A DNA stretch of 64,000 bases from Streptomyces katrae (GTDB lineage: Bacteria; Actinomycetota; Actinomycetes; Streptomycetales; Streptomycetaceae), in contig NZ_JNZY01000021.1 in NCBI RefSeq assembly GCF_000717655.1, positions 1 to 64,000 of the forward strand, given 5' to 3'. The translations under genes were made by a program, and so were the position numbers. Under the pieces are notes generated by a model. The model searched no databases, was not told the origin of the DNA, and worked only from the letters and a program-made list of their open reading frames with translations. This document shows positions 58,796 through 64,000 of this stretch, piece by piece (position 1 is the stretch's first letter; every line of letters starts with the position of its first letter).

Positions 58796-59557
58796 TCAGG
58801 ACCTGGGCCCGGCGGAGGCGAGGGGGATGTCGTAGTCGATGTCCCACCGGTCGGCGGGAAGGAGAAGGTCCGCAGTCTCCACGGGCCGGTCGCCGTCGTC
58901 GTAGAAGGTGCGCTCGATCAGCAGGGCGAGAGAGCCGGCGGGGATGTTGAGCCGCTGCGCCTGGTCGCGGTCGGCTTGGACGGGGCGCGGCCGCTCCACG
59001 GTGCGCACGACGGCGATGCCCAGGTGGGCCATGCGGTCGATGACGCTGCGGCCGCCGAGCGGGCCGCCGTCGGGCAAAACAACGGCGGACTGGCCAGTGA
59101 TGGCCATCGGCTCCCAGCTGGTGGAGGTCATCACCGGGCGGCGGCCGGTGTCGAGGAACTCGTACTCGGTCCGCACGCACAGGTCGCCGGCCGTGATGCC
59201 GAGGCGTGCGGCGATGGCCGCGGGGGCGGGCACTTTGGCGGTGCTCTGGGCGTCCCAGGTGGAGATGCCAGCGGGAGCGAGGCTTGCGCTGGGGTGGCCG
59301 GGTGCCGGGCTGCGCAGCATGTGCAGGCGTTCCTGGGGCGCGAGGACGTAGGTACCGGAGCCGGGCCGGCCCTCCAAGAGGCCCTCGCTGATGAGGAGCT
59401 CCTGGGCCTTCCTGATCACGTTGTCGCCACCGCCGAACTCGGCTCCGAGCTCGGCACGCGAAGGCAGGCGGTGACCGGGCGGCCAGGTGCCGTCGGTGAT
59501 GCGCGCCCGGAAGGCGTCGGCGACGCGCTGGTAGAGGGCTGGGGTGCTGCCGGCCAT
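58796..59557 (-). CDS. GntR-family regulator (HutC/UTRA type) of the CTAGTGCACTAG regulon
   Basis: The 253-residue protein has a winged helix (about 8-70; YQRVADAFRARITDGTWPPGHRLPSRAELGAEF) and a UTRA domain (about 100-245; DLCVRTEYEFLDTG, STSWEPMAI, FYDDGDRPVETADLLLPADRW). ATG 59557 follows GGGAG. Two copies of CTAGTGCACTAG lie 85-116 bp upstream and a third at 54.6 kb. HutC-type GntR proteins bind such T-G-centred palindromes, so it probably represses itself, the DapF-like operon and the desaturase/HEPN pair. Confidence 0.8.
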   Translation of the reverse strand: MAGSTPALYQRVADAFRARITDGTWPPGHRLPSRAELGAEFGGGDNVIRKAQELLISEGLLEGRPGSGTYVLAPQERLHMLRSPAPGHPSASLAPAGISTWDAQSTAKVPAPAAIAARLGITAGDLCVRTEYEFLDTGRRPVMTSTSWEPMAITGQSAVVLPDGGPLGGRSVIDRMAHLGIAVVRTVERPRPVQADRDQAQRLNIPAGSLALLIERTFYDDGDRPVETADLLLPADRWDIDYDIPLASAGPRS

Positions 59558-59640
59558 GGTTCTCCCTCGCCCGCTGTGGTGCTGACTGCTGGTCAGTGCA
59601 CTTCGATCTGCACTTTGAATTGCACGTGCAGTTTGACAAA

Positions 59641-59673
59641 TCTAGTGCACTAGATAAAAACTAGTGCACTAGA
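59641..59673. promoter_or_regulatory. two tandem GntR-type operators
   Basis: TCTAGTGCACTAGA (59641-59654) and ACTAGTGCACTAGA (59660-59673) each hold CTAGTGCACTAG, spaced 19 bp centre to centre, in the divergent gntR/59710 promoter. A TTGACA hexamer lies at 59633-59638. Confidence 0.75.
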
Positions 59674-59709
59674 AATACCCTGGGTGAAACTGTTTCGGCT
59701 GACGGGTGA

Positions 59710-59970
59710 GTGACCGTGACCAGCGCACAGCACAGCGACACCGTCCAGCACGCTGTCGCCCAACTCGCCGAGCTCACCGGCACCCAGCCGCACGTCACGG
59801 AAGACCAGAGCGGCTTATCCATCCAGGCAGACGTCACCCCCGCGCTGACCGGCCAGTGGCAGCGCTTGGTCGACGTCCTCGAATTAGGCACCTCCTACGG
59901 CATGACCACCACCGCAGCCGGCCAGCTGGTCTGGCTGCGCTTCGAGTCGGGAGACCAGCCCCGCCCATGA
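59710..59970 (+). CDS. small protein (86 aa) preceding the DapF-like gene
   Basis: GTG 59710 (or 59716) starts MTVTSAQHSDTVQHAVAQLA. The product is a small alpha/beta protein (LVDVLELGTSYGMTTTAAGQ, VWLRFESGD). Its TGA overlaps the dapF-like ATG (ATGA), so it is the first cistron under the tandem operators. Function unknown. Confidence 0.55.
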   Translation: MTVTSAQHSDTVQHAVAQLAELTGTQPHVTEDQSGLSIQADVTPALTGQWQRLVDVLELGTSYGMTTTAAGQLVWLRFESGDQPRP

Positions 59971-60854
59971 CCACCCTCATCGACATCCCCTTCGCCAAGG
60001 GGCACGGCACTGGCAACGACTTCGTCATCCTGGACGACCCCGCCGACAGCCTCGGGCTCACCTCCGCCAACGTGGTCCAGCTCTGCGACCGCCGCCTGGG
60101 GATAGGTGCCGACGGACTGCTGCGCGCCGTACGCACCACCGCCGTTGTCGAAGCCCGCTCGATGGCAGGGCAAGCCGAGTGGTTCATGGACTACCGCAAC
60201 GCCGACGGCTCCCTCGGCGCGATGTGCGGCAACGGCGCCCGCCTCCTGGCGCGCTACCTCGTCGCCGCCGGACATTGCCCGCCAGGCCGCCTTACCCTCG
60301 CCACCCGCGCGGGCCTGCGTCATCTCCATGTCCACGCCGGACACGACGACCTGGAAGGCGAGGTCAGTGTCCACATGGGCCGCCCGACCCTCCCCGGGCC
60401 GGAGCGCATCACCGTGAGCATGGGGCAGGGGAGCTGGCCAGCGCTCCATGTTGACGTCGGGAACCCGCACGCTGTCGTCTTTGTCGACGACCTTGCTGAA
60501 GCCGGTGACCTCATGGTTGCCCCGTCGGTGACACCGGCCAGCGCTTACCCCCACGGCGTGACGGTGGAGTTCGTCCGCGACCTCGGCTCCAACCATCTGG
60601 TACTCCGGGTTCACGAACGGGGCGTCGGTGAAACTCCCTCCTGCGGGACCGGCGCCTGCGCTGCCGTCACCGCCGCCCTCCACCACGGCCCCCAGCGCGG
60701 CGGTCCCGTCCGGTACACCGTCGACGCTGCCGGCGGCCGCCTCCTCGTTGACGTCACCGCTGATGGATCGATGATCCTGACCGGACCCGCCCACATCACC
60801 GCCCGGGGCACTGTCCGTCTGGCCGCTACCTCATCGGCTGCCGCCGCAGCCTGA
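59967..60854 (+). CDS. dapF: diaminopimelate epimerase-like (DapF) racemase
   Basis: The 295-residue protein has both catalytic Cys in their motifs: MCGNGARLLARYL (Cys 87) and PSCGTGACAA (Cys 226). It also has KGHGTGNDFVILD near the N-terminus and VGNPHAVVFVDD, all hallmarks of PLP-independent DapF. A plasmid copy under GntR control is unlikely to serve basic lysine/murein synthesis. It may epimerise another amino acid for a small product or modify cell-wall supply. It is coupled to the 59710 gene. Confidence 0.85.
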   Translation: MTTLIDIPFAKGHGTGNDFVILDDPADSLGLTSANVVQLCDRRLGIGADGLLRAVRTTAVVEARSMAGQAEWFMDYRNADGSLGAMCGNGARLLARYLVAAGHCPPGRLTLATRAGLRHLHVHAGHDDLEGEVSVHMGRPTLPGPERITVSMGQGSWPALHVDVGNPHAVVFVDDLAEAGDLMVAPSVTPASAYPHGVTVEFVRDLGSNHLVLRVHERGVGETPSCGTGACAAVTAALHHGPQRGGPVRYTVDAAGGRLLVDVTADGSMILTGPAHITARGTVRLAATSSAAAAA

Positions 60855-60895
60855 CCATCTCGCCCCAGACGGACGTTAGTGCGAGGGCTGGGCGG

Positions 60896-62086
60896 CTAGA
60901 CCGGGGCGCCGGTCCGCTGGGCGAAGCGGCGCAGGCCCGGCATGTCGGGGTTGGATGTCAGCAGCTCGGCGGTGATGGCGCGGACCTTGGGTCGGGTGGC
61001 TTCTTCGGGGGCGTACTGGGCCAGGACCCGCAGGGTGCGGAAGGCTTTCTCGGGTTCGTCGAGGCTCTGCCAGACGCGGGCGACGTCCATGCACATCCGG
61101 CCTCGGCGTTCGGCGTTTGGCAGCCGGCGGGGGTCGAGTTTCGCGGCGTAGGTGAGGGCCTGGTCGTCCTGGCCGAGCGCGTGGTGGACCGAGATGCGGA
61201 ACACGCGGGTCTGGTCCTCGCCGAAGACTCCGGGGATGTAGAGCCGCTGGGCGGCAGTCTCCTGGCGCTTGGCCGTCTCCTCGGCCTCGCCGATGAACTC
61301 CATGGCCGGCCCTCGCCATCCGGCCTGGGCAGCGGAGTAGGAGGCGGTCAGCAAGAGGGTGCCGCGCATCGCGAGTTCTTCCGGCCGCTGGCCGAGCCGG
61401 GCGGCGGCCTGCTGCAGGTGGTCGATGGATGCCTGATAGTCGCCGCTGCGGCGCATGGTGACGCCCATGGAGTGCGCGGCCTCGCCCATCACCACCGGGT
61501 TGCCTGTCAGTTCGGCCTGCATACGGGCCCGTTCGGCGGCGACCCAGGCCATGCCCTGGTAGTTCTTGATGGCGAGCTGTGCGAGCAGCACGTAGGCGCG
61601 GGCTGCGATGTCGTGCGCGTTCGAGGCCAGGGAGCCGGAGATCAGGCCCGGCAGGGTCCGGCCGAGCTGGGCGTACTGCGCCTCGTGGAAGACGGTGCGG
61701 GCCGTGGTGAGCGCGGCGGCCAGGGACTCGCGGGTGGCCGGGCGAGCGTCTGGGAGCCGGAACAGGCTCCGCTCGACAAGCTCCTTCGGGTCGACGGGGG
61801 ACGCAGCGGCCGGGGTGGGGAGCACAGCGCCGAGGCCGACCCCGAGGCCCAGGCCGAGCATGGTTCGGCGGTGCAGCACGTCATCTCCTTCGCGTCCAAC
61901 ATCGTCAGCGGCCAGGCCCAGCACACCACATAACGCGTCGAGTGCGGCGTTGTCCGGGAGGATCCGGTCCGCTTCCACCCTGGACACCCACGACGCGGAG
62001 TAGCCCACCTGATCGCCCACGGCGCCTTGCGAGAGCCTGCGGCCCGTACGGGCCCGTCTCAGCACGCTCCCCAGCGTTTCGCCCAT
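60896..62086 (-). CDS. XRE-family HTH regulator with TPR-like repeats
   Basis: The 396-residue protein starts with a Cro/CI HTH (about 5-60; LRRARTGRRLSQGAVGDQVGYSASWVSRVEADR). After a linker come helical TPR-like repeats (LLAQLAIKNYQGMAWVAAER, ASIDHLQQAAARLGQRPEEL). This is the common Streptomyces HTH-TPR type that regulates adjacent genes. ATG 62086 is preferred; ATG 62113 is in frame. It is divergent from the 62264 operon and probably controls it. Confidence 0.75.
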   Translation of the reverse strand: MGETLGSVLRRARTGRRLSQGAVGDQVGYSASWVSRVEADRILPDNAALDALCGVLGLAADDVGREGDDVLHRRTMLGLGLGVGLGAVLPTPAAASPVDPKELVERSLFRLPDARPATRESLAAALTTARTVFHEAQYAQLGRTLPGLISGSLASNAHDIAARAYVLLAQLAIKNYQGMAWVAAERARMQAELTGNPVVMGEAAHSMGVTMRRSGDYQASIDHLQQAAARLGQRPEELAMRGTLLLTASYSAAQAGWRGPAMEFIGEAEETAKRQETAAQRLYIPGVFGEDQTRVFRISVHHALGQDDQALTYAAKLDPRRLPNAERRGRMCMDVARVWQSLDEPEKAFRTLRVLAQYAPEEATRPKVRAITAELLTSNPDMPGLRRFAQRTGAPV

Positions 62087-62263
62087 GCACAGAGTGTGCC
62101 GATCCACGCACATCCTGTGCAGCCCTTCGGCCGGACATACCTCGCACGGGCCTGCGGGAGTTGACTCGATGACAGCCGCCCGGGGAACGCGGACCTCAAC
62201 TAGTCCGCCCTGGGGCCCTGGGCGGCACCCAAGGACTCACCGACGACCGAGAGGGGCACCGCC

Positions 62264-62647
62264 ATGAGCACCGCCACCGTCGAGCGGACCGAGCTCGCCC
62301 GCTTCCTGACCATCGCCGGCCAGCGCCACCGGGCCGGGTACAAACTGCCCGAGATGTTCTCCGGCGCCATCGACGCCTTCTGGCACGAACAGCTCGACGC
62401 CCCCACCTACGACGCGTTCTCCACCGAGCACGCGGGCGCGGTAGTCGGCCACAACCCGACCTCCGGGTCCGGCGCAATCGAGTGGGTGGCCGCGTACGAG
62501 GAGGCGTACGGTCCGCTCCCGGCGGTCTGGTTCACCGACGAGCGCGGCCGCCTCGACGGCGAGGCGTTCGCGGCGTACCGGGAGAGCGGCCGGGTCGAGG
62601 CGTCGTGGAACTGCGGGCCCGAGTTCGCCGAGGAGACCGCGGAGTGA
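62264..62647 (+). CDS. hypothetical protein (127 aa), first gene of the kinase operon
   Basis: ATG 62264 follows GAGGGG. The product has TELARFLTIAGQRHRAGYKL and ends SGRVEASWNCGPEFAEETAE, a small mixed fold with no known motif. Its TGA overlaps the next gene's GTG (GTGA). It belongs to a three-gene operon with an atypical protein kinase, divergent from an HTH-TPR regulator. Confidence 0.6.
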   Translation: MSTATVERTELARFLTIAGQRHRAGYKLPEMFSGAIDAFWHEQLDAPTYDAFSTEHAGAVVGHNPTSGSGAIEWVAAYEEAYGPLPAVWFTDERGRLDGEAFAAYRESGRVEASWNCGPEFAEETAE

Positions 62648-63285
62648 CCAGCACCGCGCCCATGGAGCCCTCGCCCGCCCGGGCGGGGGCTTTGCGCGTC
62701 GCCACCGGCCGCACCAGCACTCCCGTCTTCGCCGGGTACGTGGAGGCCACCACCGCGCACTGCCCGTACCTCGGCCCGTCCGTGAGGAACGGGCTCACGT
62801 ACTGGACGACGTACGACATCGCGCCGGGCGCCGAGCTGTTCGACATCGAGGGCGCCCTCTTCGCAGCCGCGGCCGTCTGCGCCGAGCGGGTGCGGATTCT
62901 GTCCAAAGGGCAGCGCGGGCACCTGGTGTGCGAGAACCTGGTCGTGCGCGGGGCCTCACGCCGTCACCTGGACTGGCCACACTGGGCCCTGAAGAACCTC
63001 TACGGACCCGTCGGGCTGATGTTCGGCAAGTTCTGGGAGGGCGAGGAAGACACCAGCCGCCTCGGCGCCGACCTCCCCGTTCCCCCAGTCACGTTCCTGT
63101 CGATCCGGCCCGCCGTGCGGCCGCGCGACCCGCAGTTCCTGCACAACACGCCCGTACTGGCCGACACCGTCCGCGAGGCCCAGGACGACGGCCGCAACGT
63201 CTTCGACGGCCTGGACCGCGACTGGGCCACGGTCCGCTCCTGGGCCGCCAGACTGCCGAAACCCTCGAAGGAGAGCACCCCTTGA
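62644..63285 (+). CDS. hypothetical protein (213 aa), second gene of the kinase operon
   Basis: GTG 62644 overlaps the preceding TGA. The product includes YWTTYDIAPGAELFDIEGALF, HLVCENLVVRGASRRHLDW and FLSIRPAVRPRDPQF. It is a mixed alpha/beta protein without recognised catalytic residues. Its TGA overlaps the TTG of the kinase gene. Tight coupling implies it works with the kinase. Confidence 0.6.
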   Translation: MTSTAPMEPSPARAGALRVATGRTSTPVFAGYVEATTAHCPYLGPSVRNGLTYWTTYDIAPGAELFDIEGALFAAAAVCAERVRILSKGQRGHLVCENLVVRGASRRHLDWPHWALKNLYGPVGLMFGKFWEGEEDTSRLGADLPVPPVTFLSIRPAVRPRDPQFLHNTPVLADTVREAQDDGRNVFDGLDRDWATVRSWAARLPKPSKESTP

Positions 63286-64000
63286 GCACTCCCTCCCCCA
63301 TCCCGGCCGCCGCGCAGGCCGCCACCGCCGAGCACTGCGGCCGCGACCTGGTCCTCACCGAGGTCACCGACCGGCGCGGCTCCGCCGTCTGGAAGGCCGC
63401 CGGCCCCGAGGGCACCGCCGCCCTGAAGGTTGGCCGCGGCGACGGCGTCGAGGTCACCGCCCGCGAGGCCGCCGCTCTCGCAGCCCTGGAGGTGGACTAC
63501 TTCGTGGGTGGCGGCGTCACCCACGGCGCGGCCTGGCTGCTGACCGACTGGCTCGAAGGACCCTCGACATGGGAAGTCTTCGCGCCCGTCCGTGCTGGTG
63601 GTGCCGACCGGCAGCACGCCCTGGCCGCAGCCGCAGACCTGTGCTCTGCCGTCGCTGTCCTCCACGCGGCCGGCTGGGTGCACGCCGACCTCCAGCCCTC
63701 CCACGGCATCCACACACCGGATGGGGTCAAGCTCATCGACCTCGCCTGGGCCTGGCGGCCTGGCTGGGACCAGGGCAATAACTTCAACGGCGGCATGACG
63801 CACCTGCTCTCGCCCGAGCTCGCGGCCGCCATCATCACCGGGGACAAGCCCGTCGTCGTCACCCCGGCCGCCGATGTCTACGCGCTCGCTGGAACCCTCT
63901 GGGCCTGCGCCACTGGCACATGGCCGCTGGACTACCAGGCCGCCGCGATCGACCCGCAGACCTGCACACCCCACGAGCTCCGCCAGCACATCGCCACCGG
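63282..64000 (+). CDS. atypical protein kinase-like protein, cut by the window end
   Basis: TTG 63282 follows AAGGAG at 9 nt and overlaps the preceding TGA (TTGA). The 239 codons present include GTAALKVGRGD (Lys 49 as the ATP-binding Lys), AAGWVHADLQPSHG (catalytic loop with HAD, Asp 136, in place of HRD) and VKLIDLAWAW (Asp 153 in the DFG position). It is therefore a protein-kinase fold with a degenerate loop, perhaps still active. The C-terminus lies outside the window. Confidence 0.65.
   Translation, partial: MSTPSPIPAAAQAATAEHCGRDLVLTEVTDRRGSAVWKAAGPEGTAALKVGRGDGVEVTAREAAALAALEVDYFVGGGVTHGAAWLLTDWLEGPSTWEVFAPVRAGGADRQHALAAAADLCSAVAVLHAAGWVHADLQPSHGIHTPDGVKLIDLAWAWRPGWDQGNNFNGGMTHLLSPELAAAIITGDKPVVVTPAADVYALAGTLWACATGTWPLDYQAAAIDPQTCTPHELRQHIAT

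Noticed and set aside
1..64000. Search for tRNA, rRNA and CRISPR arrays
   Set aside because: No regularly spaced direct repeats, CCA-ended cloverleaf or rRNA-like stretches were recognised by eye. A dedicated covariance search could still find a divergent tRNA.

Overview
The window looks like part of a large accessory replicon of a Streptomyces-type actinomycete, most probably a conjugative plasmid. It is very GC-rich with strong G/C bias at third codon positions. It has many GTG starts, 4-bp ATGA/GTGA gene overlaps and a WhiB-family protein. Plasmid hallmarks are a parAB pair with three identical 18-bp palindromes, an FtsK-type transfer ATPase inside a long membrane-protein operon, and a rep-dciA replication block. 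No rRNA, tRNA or CRISPR array was seen. No relaxase was recognised, which fits the double-stranded-DNA, FtsK-like transfer of Streptomyces.

Layout. 0-2.4 kb: two secreted or membrane-anchored unknowns and a micro-ORF. 2.4-4.5 kb: parB, parA and putative parS sites. 4.5-31.97 kb: one long minus-strand module of plasmid 'core accessory' genes. It holds small zinc-binding proteins, GGDEF, ASCH, a T4-PNK-like kinase, an RRQRL zinc protein, an M41-like peptidase, the TraB/FtsK-like ATPase with its membrane partners, a giant Gly/Lys-rich protein, a coiled-coil DUF2637 protein, DUF5999 and WhiB. Two insertions break this module. A HEPN-ribonuclease gene (about 6.06-7.18 kb) lies between two truncated genes. 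A 5.65-kb Tn554-like element (9633-15286) has split the kinase gene in two. A dense cluster of the octamer GGTGAGCG at 26.47-27.08 kb is a candidate transfer-recognition (clt-like) locus.

32.2-37.4 kb: a GntR regulator with a large inverted-repeat operator, three P-loop kinases, a 6-phosphogluconate-dehydrogenase-like reductase, a HAD phosphatase and a small XRE regulator. 37.4-40.5 kb: replication block, made of a probable origin, a DnaA-box-like site, a coupled micro-ORF, a winged-helix Rep and a DciA helicase-loader homologue. 40.6-58.8 kb: an accessory or defence-like region. It contains the three-Cys-motif protein and its partner TcmP, an APH-fold kinase, a coiled-coil/membrane/CoiA-like operon, a cassette flanked by 39-bp inverted repeats, a large zinc-finger protein with a degenerate nuclease-like N-terminus, a fatty-acid desaturase, a second HEPN protein, and a zinc-ribbon-repeat/Vsr-like nuclease.

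58.8-64 kb: a GntR regulator with CTAGTGCACTAG operators, a DapF-like epimerase, an XRE-TPR regulator, and a three-gene operon ending in an atypical protein kinase cut by the window edge. The same CTAGTGCACTAG palindrome lies in the divergent promoter of the desaturase and HEPN genes at 54.6 kb, which suggests one GntR regulon. Several genes (at about 5.36, 7.31, 44.6/44.8 and 47.99 kb) carry single-base frameshifts. They are decaying genes or local sequence errors.
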